A stretch of 64,000 nt of DNA from Nitrosospira sp. Nsp11 (lineage in GTDB: Bacteria; Pseudomonadota; Gammaproteobacteria; Burkholderiales; Nitrosomonadaceae). The stretch spans positions 49,339 through 113,338 of the forward strand of contig NZ_FRBV01000009.1 in the NCBI RefSeq assembly GCF_900142705.1. The letters are read 5' to 3'. How positions within the stretch are numbered: the stretch's first letter is position 1; each line of letters opens with the position of its first letter. Shown piece by piece: positions 56,119-64,000 of this stretch. The position numbers were made by a program, and so were the translations under genes. Under the pieces are notes generated by a model, which was not told the origin of the DNA, ran no database searches, and saw only the letters and a program-made list of their open reading frames with translations.

Positions 56119-57474
56119 TTAGCCTGACTTATTATAATTGGCAAGCTTTTGCTCCAGGTAATGGATGCTGGTGCCGCCATTCAGAAAAGCGGCGTCGGAT
56201 AACAGGTCGAGGTGTAACGGCATGTTCGTTTTAATGCCTTCAATCACCATTTCGGACAACGCGATGCGCATCCTTGCAATTGCCTGGTCGCGGTTGTCGC
56301 CGTAGGCAATCACTTTACCGATCATCGAATCGTAATAGGGCGGCACCAAATAGTTATGGTATACATGGGAATCCACGCGAATGCCGGGTCCGCCTGGCGC
56401 GTGGTATTGCGTAATACGCCCAGCGGACGGCGTAAGTTTATAAGGATCCTCGGCATTAATGCGGCACTCTATGGCGTGTCCTTTCAATACGACATCCCTC
56501 TGGCGAATGTTGAGTTTTTCGCCTGCCGCAACACGAATTTGCGCTTGTACCAGATCGATTCCGGTAACCGCTTCCGTAACCGGGTGTTCTACTTGCAGGC
56601 GCGTATTCATTTCGATGAAATAAAATTCATTTTTCTCAAACAGGAATTCGAACGTACCTACGCCGCGATAACCGATACGGCGGCATGCGTCCGCGCAGCG
56701 TGCGCCCATCTTGTCGCGCAACCTCGGGGGGATGCCCGGCGCGGGCGCTTCCTCGAGAATTTTCTGATGGCGGCGCTGCATCGAACATTCTCGTTCGCCG
56801 AGATAAATCGCATTCCCGTGCGCGTCCGCCAAAACCTGGAACTCGATGTGGCGCGGGTTTTCAAGATATCTTTCCACATAGACCGTCGGGTTACCGAAAG
56901 CTGCCTGCGCCTCGTTCCGGGTTATTATCACCGCGTTCGACAAAGCGGCTTCGGTATGGACTACCCGCATTCCGCGGCCGCCGCCACCCGCTGCGGCCTT
57001 GATAATTATTGGATAACCAATGGAGCGGACAATGGCCCGGATCTCTTCAGGGGACTCGGGAAGCCCGCCGTTAGACCCTGGAACACAAGGCACACCTGCC
57101 TTTTTCATCGCATTCTTGGCACTGATCTTATCGCCCATCTGGCGAATGGTTTCGGGGCGAGGGCCAATAAAGACAAAACCACTGCTTTCAACGCGTTCGG
57201 CGAAGTCGGCATTTTCGGAAAGAAACCCATAGCCCGGATGAATAGCCTCCGAGTCCGTCACCTCCGCAGCGCTGATAATGGCAGGAATATTAAGGTAACT
57301 TTGCGCCGAGGGGGCTGGGCCGATGCACACGGACTCATCGGACAGCTTCACATACTTGGCGTCAGCGTCCGCCTGGGAATGCACCGCGACTGTTTTGATG
57401 CCCATCTCCCGGCATGCACGCTGTATTCGCAGGGCGATCTCGCCCCGATTGGCTATAAGAATTTTTTCGAACAT
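56119..57474 (-). CDS. accC: Acetyl-CoA carboxylase biotin carboxylase subunit
   Basis: ATP-grasp enzyme that carboxylates biotin on BCCP in fatty-acid synthesis. Typical parts are [20 protein letters not shown], the glycine loop [50 protein letters not shown] and [19 protein letters not shown]. Length of 451 residues is normal. It follows accB by 76 bases. Confidence 0.97.
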   Translation of the reverse strand: MFEKILIANRGEIALRIQRACREMGIKTVAVHSQADADAKYVKLSDESVCIGPAPSAQSYLNIPAIISAAEVTDSEAIHPGYGFLSENADFAERVESSGFVFIGPRPETIRQMGDKISAKNAMKKAGVPCVPGSNGGLPESPEEIRAIVRSIGYPIIIKAAAGGGGRGMRVVHTEAALSNAVIITRNEAQAAFGNPTVYVERYLENPRHIEFQVLADAHGNAIYLGERECSMQRRHQKILEEAPAPGIPPRLRDKMGARCADACRRIGYRGVGTFEFLFEKNEFYFIEMNTRLQVEHPVTEAVTGIDLVQAQIRVAAGEKLNIRQRDVVLKGHAIECRINAEDPYKLTPSAGRITQYHAPGGPGIRVDSHVYHNYLVPPYYDSMIGKVIAYGDNRDQAIARMRIALSEMVIEGIKTNMPLHLDLLSDAAFLNGGTSIHYLEQKLANYNKSG

Positions 57475-57550
57475 ATTTACCGGAAATTATTTCCTGAAGA
57501 TGGAAGTTGCCCACTGTCTTTCCGCGCGTTATATGCGCGTTGGCGCAGGA

Positions 57551-58015
57551 TCACTCGATCACGAATAGCGGTTCGCCATACTCTACTGGCTGGCCATTTT
57601 CCACCAGGACTGCCTTTATCACGCCACTCTTGTCTGATTCTATTTCGTTAAGCAGCTTCATCGCCTCAATGATGCAAAGCGTTTCCCCCTCCTTGACCGT
57701 CTGTCCTACTTCTACGAATGCATTGGAACCAGGAGAGGAGCTACGGTAGAACGTTCCTACCATGGGTGATTTCACCACATGACCCTCTGGCAAGATCTCG
57801 GCTACTGCGTTAGCGGGAGTAAGCGCCGTGGATGCGATAACAGCACTGGGCGGCGTCCCCTGTTGAGGTGATGTTCCACCGGGGGTTACCTGGGTTTGCA
57901 CGGATGAGGTTGATCTGCTGATGCGCACCTTCTCCTCACCTTCGGTAATTTCCAGTTCGGCAATGCCCGACTCCTCGACCAGATCAATCAGTTTCTTCAG
58001 TTTTCTCAAATCCAT
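57551..58015 (-). CDS. accB: Biotin carboxyl carrier protein of acetyl-CoA carboxylase
   Basis: 154-residue BCCP. N-terminal part ([20 protein letters not shown]), a Thr/Pro/Ala-rich linker, then the biotinyl domain [20 protein letters not shown] with the biotinylated Lys in [15 protein letters not shown]. It precedes accC in the usual order and follows aroQ. Confidence 0.96.
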   Translation of the reverse strand: MDLRKLKKLIDLVEESGIAELEITEGEEKVRISRSTSSVQTQVTPGGTSPQQGTPPSAVIASTALTPANAVAEILPEGHVVKSPMVGTFYRSSSPGSNAFVEVGQTVKEGETLCIIEAMKLLNEIESDKSGVIKAVLVENGQPVEYGEPLFVIE

Positions 58016-58174
58016 AATAGGCCTCCGGGGCGGTCCCCCTTTACGTCTTTAACAACATGCCTGCCATTGCTGCACCATCTTTCAGCGCGCTGGCGCATGT
58101 CTGCTTTCTATTCCGCGAAGTTTCTCTTTCATGTCCCACTTCCCTGCCTCCCAGTCTCATAAATATCAATACGG

Positions 58175-58657
58175 CTATGCGGGATTATCGAACTTCACGC
58201 CTGCTGTTACCTCTAAAGCGTACTCCAAGGCAAGTTCGTATCCTTTAGGGCCCAAACCGCTGATTACACCTACCGCCAGATCGGAGAAATACGACCTCCT
58301 GCGGAAAGACTCACGAGCAAAAACATTGGAAAGATGCACTTCGATGAACGGTATTCTGGTTGCGGCAAAGGCATCACGTAAAGCAATGCTGGTATGCGTG
58401 TAGGCTGCGGGATTGATGATTATAAAAGCGATCCCCTCGCTCATCGCTAGCTGAACCCGATCTATTAGCTCACCCTCGGCGTTACTTTGAAAGTGAATTA
58501 ATCCGACACCCGCGTGGTTCGCTAAAATCGCTAATTTGCTGTTAATTTCGCCTAACGTGAGTGTTCCGTAGAGCTCCGGCTCGCGTGTTCCCAGAAGATT
58601 TAGGTTAGGCCCATGAAGAACGAGGATTTTTTTTATTGTGGACGCGTCATTTTCCAT
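58175..58657 (-). CDS. aroQ: 3-dehydroquinate dehydratase, type II
   Basis: 160-residue type-II dehydroquinase of the shikimate pathway. Motifs are [19 protein letters not shown] (with the catalytic Tyr near the end), [31 protein letters not shown] and [20 protein letters not shown]. The aroQ-accB-accC order is common in proteobacteria. Confidence 0.95.
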   Translation of the reverse strand: MENDASTIKKILVLHGPNLNLLGTREPELYGTLTLGEINSKLAILANHAGVGLIHFQSNAEGELIDRVQLAMSEGIAFIIINPAAYTHTSIALRDAFAATRIPFIEVHLSNVFARESFRRRSYFSDLAVGVISGLGPKGYELALEYALEVTAGVKFDNPA

Positions 58658-58875
58658 GGATGCAAGTGTGCCGTAAACCTATAAAAAAGTCTAGTTATTG
58701 CAGGACATCGACGAAAATAAGGGAAAATAGGGATAGTTTTAACGGGATGCGGTAGAGCAAACACCATTGGCGATTTTAGCAGCTTCAACTACAAGTTTTC
58801 AGGCTGCGAAAGTATATTCAAAACATTTTTGTCAGTCCCCGTGGAAAAAGCCGCCCTTTACGCTCGTCCCTCACA

Positions 58876-58904
58876 TTGCTCGCCGTTTACCAAACCTCTA
58901 TAAT
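58876..58904 (+). promoter_or_regulatory. Promoter of tRNA-Thr
   Basis: TTGCTC (58876-58881), a 17-base spacer and a perfect TATAAT (58899-58904), ending 24 bases before the tRNA. Confidence 0.75.
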
Positions 58905-58928
58905 CCACAACGTTGTATTTCCCTTCGC

Positions 58929-59004
<76 letters not shown>

Positions 59005-59475
59005 TTATTTCAATAACTTAATTATGTCCCAAACACCGGAAAACCCTTTTGGGGTAACAATGGGGTAACTTTGAACAACAAATTTAGGGTTTTAGCCTAT
59101 TCTCATGTGAAACAGATGAAGGGGAGCTGTTTCCGACAGGTAGGGGTGCTATTTTGGGAACCCCATGTCTAGGATTTTGAGTACAGCACTTACCTATCCT
59201 TGGCTTTACAGACTAGTTAGGGTGTTACTTGTCAGAAAAATGCGTAAAACGACAATATAGCCGACAGGAAGAGGCATTCCCATGAGCAAGAGAATGTCCG
59301 TCTACAGAAAAATGGTTTTTGAAATTTGAGAAAGGTGAGAGGGGGATGGCACCCAGACTTAAGGGGGCGGGGTCTTGCCGAGACTGGACACACCCCCATT
59401 CCCTACCCCCCTAGTCTGGTCAGGTCACCTGTGGGAGCAGGGTTCCGTTAGCTCAAATAAATCCCAATACACTAG
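59005..59475. other. Gene-free stretch after tRNA-Thr
   Basis: About 470 bases with stops in all frames. TGGGGTAAC occurs twice with a period of 11 (59050 and 59061), and a C/G-rich block near 59360-59415 contains runs of CCCCC and GGGGG. These may be leftovers of an element once inserted at the tRNA, but no integrase sequence is recognisable. Confidence 0.5.
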
Positions 59476-59778
59476 CTATTTTTTTTGTCCATATTCTTGT
59501 TCAAAGCGCCCATGCATTTTACTCACCATTTTGTGTAGGTTTCTCATTTCATCGGGCTCCAGCTTAGCGTTATGGTTTTTGTCGTTTTGGTCAAACATCC
59601 ACTCGTGGTGTTTCATGAATTCTTTTTTACTGACACTACCGTCTGGTTCTCTTTTCATCACAGAAGCATCGCTTCCTCCTTCATGTTCACTTGCATTGGC
59701 ACTAGTTGCGAAACTAACCGTGGCCATTAAAAAAGGAACGATTGCAATAATAGATTCCATTTTTCGTTTTTGTATCAT
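59476..59778 (-). CDS. Secreted EF-hand protein
   Basis: 100-residue protein with a signal peptide (KMESIIAIVPFLMATVSFAT, cleavage near SANA). Two EF-hand-like segments follow: EPDGSVSKKEFMKHHEW and DQNDKNHNAKLEPDEMRNL, matching the Dx[DN]xDG-type calcium loop. It is a probable calcium-binding periplasmic protein of the small EF-hand type common in beta-proteobacteria. AAGGAG stands 7 bases before ATG 59778. Isolated between tRNA-Thr and the IS remnant. Confidence 0.75.
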   Translation of the reverse strand: MIQKRKMESIIAIVPFLMATVSFATSANASEHEGGSDASVMKREPDGSVSKKEFMKHHEWMFDQNDKNHNAKLEPDEMRNLHKMVSKMHGRFEQEYGQKK

Positions 59779-60192
59779 GATGACTCTCCTTAGTTTGGTT
59801 TCCAGTAGTTCATTAAACGATTTTTAGAGAAAAATGATATTTCCTTAATGGCGTACAAGAAATTGTCATGACATCCTGTAATAACTTGCTGTATTAGAAA
59901 TTCATCCAATAGCTGCTACCAAAAATTATGAATCACAAATTTCCGCGATAGTATTTGAAAGACTATGCTTTCTTCACTATAGGTCAGAATGTCGTTCATG
60001 TCAGTTGGGCGAGATCAGCAAATACAGGTGAAACATATGGCGTGACTTCAGACCTGGGCTTTTTTCCCGCAGTGCGTCCTGACGAGCGCGAGCTTCACAC
60101 TGTCTGAAAAATGAAGTGGTAACGTAAGCATCCCCATTTAAGAGACAAGCAAGAAGTAGAACTTTCTGACAGCATTTTGCCTGGAGGTTCAA
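59779..60192. other. Gap between EF-hand gene and IS remnant
   Basis: About 410 bases with no convincing gene. A minus-strand frame that runs through 60001-60285 overlaps the IS remnant and is not credible. No clear terminal inverted repeat of the IS is found here. Confidence 0.45.
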
Positions 60193-60456
60193 ATGAAGAA
60201 TTCGCGGTTTACGGAAAGTCGGATTGTAGGGATTCTGAAGGAAGCCTATAGCGGGGTTGCAGTCGACGAGATCTGGCGCAAGCATGGGATTAGTTCGGCG
60301 ACCTACTATAAGTGGAAAGCCTAGTATGGCGGGCTTGAGGTTTCCGAGCTGGTGCGTGTAAAAGAGCTGGAAACGGAGAACAGCCAGCCCAAGCGGATGT
60401 ATGCGAACTTGGCGCTGGAGAATGAAGCGATCAAGGCGGTATTAAAAAAGCTGTAG
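60193..60456 (+). pseudogene. IS3-family transposase OrfA, interrupted by a stop
   Basis: Translation from ATG 60193 gives an IS3-type OrfA with the helix-turn-helix (KNSRFTESRIVGILKEAYSG, then WRKHGISSATYYKWKA), an in-frame TAG, then YGGLEVSELVRVKELETENS and the leucine-zipper-like end, with a natural TAG at 60454-60456. A GGAGG ribosome site is present. The nonsense codon makes it inactive. Confidence 0.82.
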
Positions 60457-60756
60457 CGCCGCCTGAACGCGGGGACATGGTTTTCCGCTTGGCGCAGGAT
60501 CAGAGGTTATCCGTAAGACGATCCTGCCAGTTGGTGAACCTGTCAGGGGCGGCGTATTACCGGGAAGAGAACAAGCTTGCAGCGCGTGATGCCCGTAGTT
60601 GAAGCGCTCATGCCGTGGGCACCAAGCATAGCCGCTGGGGGTTCTGGAAATGTCACGACCGGCTGCGGCTAGCAGGTCATGCATGGAATCACAAGCGCAC
60701 CTGTCGGGTGTATTTGTGCCCTGAAGCTTAATCTGCTGAAACTCAAGGAAAAGTAG
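60457..60756 (+). pseudogene. IS3-family transposase OrfB remnant
   Basis: Downstream of OrfA the sequence encodes pieces of OrfB: RLAQDQRLSVRRSCQLVNLS and GAAYYREENKL, then SRWGFWKCHDRLRLAGHAWN and HKRTCRVYL, with two internal stops and a frame change. It ends at a TAG (60754-60756) after LKLNLLKLKEK. The DDE catalytic core is missing, so the element is a truncated relic. Confidence 0.78.
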
Positions 60757-61262
60757 CGCGTCATTCTAGATTAACAAGGAATACCACTCTCCTCAAACAC
60801 CTTGCCAGCGGCTGCTAGCGTCCGATCATGTCTGCCCAGAAACAAAAAACCGATTGACAGATACTTTCCTCAATACCGATCCCTTTATCCTGAAGAAAAC
60901 CATACAGGCAAAACTTAAAATCATTTTCAACGCACTAAAGTGAAGTGCCCATCCTTATGGCGTTTGCGTTAACTTCTAAAAACTATTTCGGTAACCTTTT
61001 TCTATGGCGCAACACGGAATGTAGATTAGCTAAATCATGAGCTAAAGATTAGCACGTGTACTTAAGTCCAATTGCAATGCCCGACAATACGGTTATTATG
61101 CGAACAATCAGCTTTCCTGTTGGGAATAGCGTTGAGTTTTGCCAACCCTAAGGAATAATAAAACCAACGCCGGAATACTCAGAGAGCTGAATGCTTGTGG
61201 GGTTTATTCGGTGTGCTATTGCAGAAGAATAAAGGCTGACAAAATTATGATAGGCAAATATC
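60757..61262. other. Gene-free stretch after the IS remnant
   Basis: About 505 bases, AT-rich, with no open frame longer than a few dozen codons that I trust. A TTGACA (near 60855) has no matching -10. Confidence 0.5.
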
Positions 61263-61541
61263 GTGACCCAACTATTAACCTTTGATCAGACATATGACTT
61301 GGCGAATATGCTGATCAAGAAGGCAACCAAGGATCAACTGGCCGAATGCGCGCGCCTGCTAGCCTTGAGTCTTGCGCATCAGCAGATAAATCATGAAGAG
61401 ATCCCGGTTGACCAAACCTTGGCATCGTTACGATCGTTCGAGTGGAGCGAGGAACATTTGAATTTACTGATGGAAGGCATGTTAAACCTGATAGGGGTGC
61501 TGGTGAATGTCTGCGGCGACGTAAGACAGGTTAGGCATTAA
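61263..61541 (+). CDS. Small hypothetical helical protein
   Basis: 92 residues starting at GTG 61263 (weak ribosome site; ATG at codon 16 is an alternative). The protein is mostly helical: TFDQTYDLANMLIKKATKDQ, LAECARLLALSLAHQQI and LNLLMEGMLNLIGVLVNVCG. It has no signal peptide and no known domain that I recognise. The fairly regular composition suggests a real gene. It is isolated. Confidence 0.5.
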   Translation: MTQLLTFDQTYDLANMLIKKATKDQLAECARLLALSLAHQQINHEEIPVDQTLASLRSFEWSEEHLNLLMEGMLNLIGVLVNVCGDVRQVRH

Positions 61542-61884
61542 TATCAGGATTGCGGTTTTTTTCTGAGATGGAGCGGTGCCAGTCCATAATCACGCTGTGA
61601 CCACTCGTATTTTTTGGTCGTAATCAGAGACTGCGGGTGGAAATTTCGGACAAGCCCTTTGAATGACTGCAGAACAGTCGGGGCGGTACAGGCCTATTGT
61701 AATTAGGCAGATTCTACAAACGCTAGCGTAGGGAGTGAGTGCTTACTGCCTAGGTCAGGACGGTGGAGTCCTTTTGCCGTAAAAAATGACCTCAGCGATC
61801 TGCAACGGCCTTCATGGCTTAGGACAGCCCTAAGTTAATAATCATGTATTGTTAGCTGATTAATCAGGGATATCGCCGCCTTCC
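61542..61884. other. Gene-free stretch upstream of the MFS gene
   Basis: About 340 bases without a gene or clear regulatory motif. Confidence 0.5.
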
Positions 61885-63186
61885 ATGCAAATACAGGATA
61901 ACCCTCAATATCTGGCGGCAGGGGTGAGCCGGCGGGAAGCGTGGTCTTGGGCGATGTTTGATTTCGCCAATTCAGGCTATACCACAGTTGTAATCACCGC
62001 CATTTTTAATGCTTATTTCGTTGCGGTCGTAGCGGGAAATGCTGAGTGGGCGACGTTTGCATGGACCGCTGCGCTTGCGGTTTCCTATGCCCTTATTATC
62101 CTGACCGCACCTGCGCTAGGAGCATATGCCGACGCGTATGCAGCGAAGAAGCGTCTGCTGTTCCTGAGTGCGGTGGGCTGTGTCCTGTTTACGGGATTGC
62201 TCTACTTTGTGGGGCCCGGTGATCTGTGGCTGGCGGTTGTGCTGATAATTCTCACCAATTTCTTCTTTGGTTGCGGTGAAAATTTGATTGCCGCGTTTTT
62301 ACCGGAGCTGGCGCAGAGCGAGGCGCTGGGAAAAGTCTCGGGCTGGGGCTGGAGCCTGGGTTATATCGGCGGCTTGGTCAGTCTGGGCTTATCACTGGCG
62401 TATGTCACCTGGGCGCAGGAACATGGCGAGCCGGCCGAGCATTTTGTTCCCGTTACGATGCTGATAACCGCTGGTTTCTTTGCGCTGTCGAGTATTCCCA
62501 CCTTTCTTTTCCTGAAGGAACGCGCCGTACCTCAATCGCATCTTGCGGGACGTACCGTGGTGAGTGAGGCATTTTCGCGGCTGGGCGATACGTTTCATCG
62601 CGTGCGGGATTACCGCGACCTGGTGCGTTTTCTTGTCTGCATCGTATTTTACCAAGCGGGTATCCAGACTGTAATTACATTGGCTGCAATATACGCGCAG
62701 CAGGTAATGAGCTTTAACACGAGCGACACCATGTTTCTGGTCCTGGTGGTTAACATCACCGCATCAGTGGGGGCATTTGCTTTCGGCAGCATACAGGACA
62801 GGATCGGGCATATTCCCACGATCGCTCTGACGCTTGTTGGCTGGATTGTTATGATATTGCTGGCCTGGATGGCCGAAAGCCGGGCGATGTTCTGGCTGGC
62901 TGCCAATGTCGCCGGCCTGTGCCTGGGGGCTTCTCAGTCAGCAGGTCGGGCGTTGGTAGGATATTTCAGCCCTGACGCCAGGCGTGCCGAATTTTTCGGG
63001 CTGTGGGGACTGGCAGTCAAGCTGTCGTCCATACTGGGTCCGGTCACGTATGGATTGGTAAGCTGGATTTCTCGAGGAGATCATCGGCTTGCCATGCTGA
63101 TTACCGGCGTTTATTTTGTTATTGGATTACTGATACTGCTAAACATTGATATCAAGAGGGGGCGGCAAGCTGCGCTGCAAACGTAA
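61885..63186 (+). CDS. UMF1/Atg22-type MFS transporter
   Basis: 433-residue transporter with about twelve membrane helices. The N-terminus SRREAWSWAMFDFANSGYTT is the hallmark of the UMF1 (Atg22-like) branch of the major facilitator superfamily, as are LTAPALGAYADAYAAKKRLL and SGWGWSLGYIGGL. The substrate is not known; some relatives export amino acids. It stands alone, convergent with the following periplasmic protein. Confidence 0.88.
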   Translation: MQIQDNPQYLAAGVSRREAWSWAMFDFANSGYTTVVITAIFNAYFVAVVAGNAEWATFAWTAALAVSYALIILTAPALGAYADAYAAKKRLLFLSAVGCVLFTGLLYFVGPGDLWLAVVLIILTNFFFGCGENLIAAFLPELAQSEALGKVSGWGWSLGYIGGLVSLGLSLAYVTWAQEHGEPAEHFVPVTMLITAGFFALSSIPTFLFLKERAVPQSHLAGRTVVSEAFSRLGDTFHRVRDYRDLVRFLVCIVFYQAGIQTVITLAAIYAQQVMSFNTSDTMFLVLVVNITASVGAFAFGSIQDRIGHIPTIALTLVGWIVMILLAWMAESRAMFWLAANVAGLCLGASQSAGRALVGYFSPDARRAEFFGLWGLAVKLSSILGPVTYGLVSWISRGDHRLAMLITGVYFVIGLLILLNIDIKRGRQAALQT

Positions 63187-63317
63187 AAACCGCTGTGAAT
63201 TGCTTAAAAAATGGCAAGACGTCGTGGTGTTTCGGTTGGCGCTATCCAGTTGCTGCCGCCCCGCGATTTTATGATATCCCGCTTTCTATCGTTTACGGGC
63301 TATTTTTCTCGTGGCGC

Positions 63318-63800
63318 TCAATGGTGCATGTGATGATGCTCATGTCCACTGGCGGATCCCGCAGGCTTTTTTTCCTGGGTTTTTTGGGACGCCTTAGGCT
63401 TGAGCGGAGTAAAGCGGGTAGATTGTGGCTCCTGGTCCGGTAATTTGACGAAAACGACGATTGTAGTTTCGGGCGTGAGCTTGAAATCCCCGGTGCCTTT
63501 AAGGATGTTATCCCCAGCGGGTTCGAGTTTTATCGAATCCTTGGGCTTGGCCTTGCCTATCTGAAAACTTGCTTTACCCGTTCCACCATCGGTGCTGACT
63601 TTATTATCCCCATGGTCCGTTACGTAGAGGACGATGTCTTTCTCTTGTGTAACAAGCTCCAGATGATAGGGACCTGCCATACGCATCTGTCCCCCGTGCG
63701 GCGTATCAATGGCGTCGAAATGCTCTTCGGTATGCGCCGACGCGGGTACTGACACGACCAGCGCAGCACTCATCAAGACCGTGGCCATCGATTTAATCAT
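63318..63800 (-). CDS. Periplasmic protein with His-rich C-terminus
   Basis: 160 residues with a signal peptide (IKSMATVLMSAALVVSVPAS, cleavage near ASA-HTEE). The mature domain has DTPHGGQMRMAGPYHLELV and a beta-rich core, and the C-terminal tail ends GHEHHHMHH, a likely metal-binding segment. Such proteins often neighbour heavy-metal efflux genes in beta-proteobacteria, but this link is an inference. AAGGAG lies 7 bases before ATG 63800. Another gene ends 105 bases upstream on the same strand. Confidence 0.72.
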   Translation of the reverse strand: MIKSMATVLMSAALVVSVPASAHTEEHFDAIDTPHGGQMRMAGPYHLELVTQEKDIVLYVTDHGDNKVSTDGGTGKASFQIGKAKPKDSIKLEPAGDNILKGTGDFKLTPETTIVVFVKLPDQEPQSTRFTPLKPKASQKTQEKKPAGSASGHEHHHMHH

Positions 63801-63905
63801 ATTTTATCTCCTTGAACGATTATTAAAAAAACTTTGGTGGAAAGCCTCATACAGGGCTCTATGTTTCTCGGTCTGCTCCCTCCCTTTTGTGAGCCATTAC
63901 TCAAC

Positions 63906-64000
63906 TCAATGCACATGATCCCCCGGCGGGGGCAATATCTCCTTTTCCCGATTAAGCTGCGCGACCTGCTGCATCAGCATCTCGGTGTTTGACCAGCCCG
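63906..64000 (-). CDS. 3' end of an unidentified gene
   Basis: The minus-strand frame from the window edge to TGA 63906-63908 gives a 30-residue C-terminus with GWSNTEMLMQQVAQLNREKE and a closing PPPGDHVH. It looks like the end of a real coding region and is co-directional with the His-rich gene. It may belong to an efflux component, but too little is visible to say. Confidence 0.5.
   Translation of the reverse strand, partial: GWSNTEMLMQQVAQLNREKEILPPPGDHVH

Noticed and set aside
60001..60285. 94-codon minus-strand frame
   Set aside because: Runs antisense through the IS3-type OrfA remnant, so it is a shadow of that gene.

Overview
The window is a chromosomal segment of a Gram-negative beta-proteobacterium. 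The tol-pal, mla, ruvCAB, accBC and ftsYEX-rpoH clusters are laid out as in that class, both N-end-rule transferases (aat, bpt) are present, and two small periplasmic c-type cytochromes occur. The overall look resembles Nitrosomonadaceae (Nitrosospira-like), but this placement is an inference from gene content and was not checked by any search.

Layout. 1-5470: end of miaB, then phoH-ybeY-corC, a divergent inorganic-pyrophosphatase relative and the ABC-F ATPase uup. 5592-10831: two cytochromes, DUF1841, the tightly overlapped nth-rsxB-pyrD set, a small possible ORF and a secreted TPR protein. 10885-19131 (minus strand): one long run ybgC-tolQRAB-pal-cpoB-queE-queC-aat-bpt, joining envelope maintenance, queuosine synthesis and N-end-rule tagging. 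19305-23717 (minus): thiO, yebC, ruvC-ruvA-ruvB. 23860: tRNA-Lys.

23936-33374 is an accessory region next to tRNA-Lys. It holds a restriction-modification set (C5-methyltransferase with an N-terminal helix-turn-helix, Vsr nick endonuclease, MvaI/BcnI-type endonuclease), a broken RAYT transposase, a phospholipase-D-fold protein preceded by a frame-shattered DUF2278/lamin-tail gene, an Lgt-like/TlpA fusion and several small secreted or membrane proteins. Housekeeping genes resume with a YheT-type hydrolase and dnaE, followed by a Phd/VapC-type toxin-antitoxin pair.

39747-48242: yggS, a ferredoxin, coaD, rsmD and an M16 protease pair face ftsY-ftsE-ftsX-rpoH. The rpoH leader has a strong sigma-E-like promoter. 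48463-53829 (minus): mlaFEDCB, an ABC-2 exporter and ibaG. 54079-58657 (minus): aroQ-accB-accC-prmA-DUF3426. 58929: tRNA-Thr(CGT), followed by a gene-poor stretch with an EF-hand protein and a dead IS3-family element. The window ends with a UMF1-type MFS transporter, a histidine-rich periplasmic protein and the 3' end of one more minus-strand gene.

The most notable points are: ruvC, whose only start that keeps the catalytic Asp appears to be AUC; the decayed DUF2278 gene beside an intact PLD gene; the compact R-M/Vsr island at tRNA-Lys; and the sigma-E-like rpoH promoter. I found no CRISPR array and no integrase. I also found no clearly new multi-gene system; the tRNA-Lys island is the best place to look for one.
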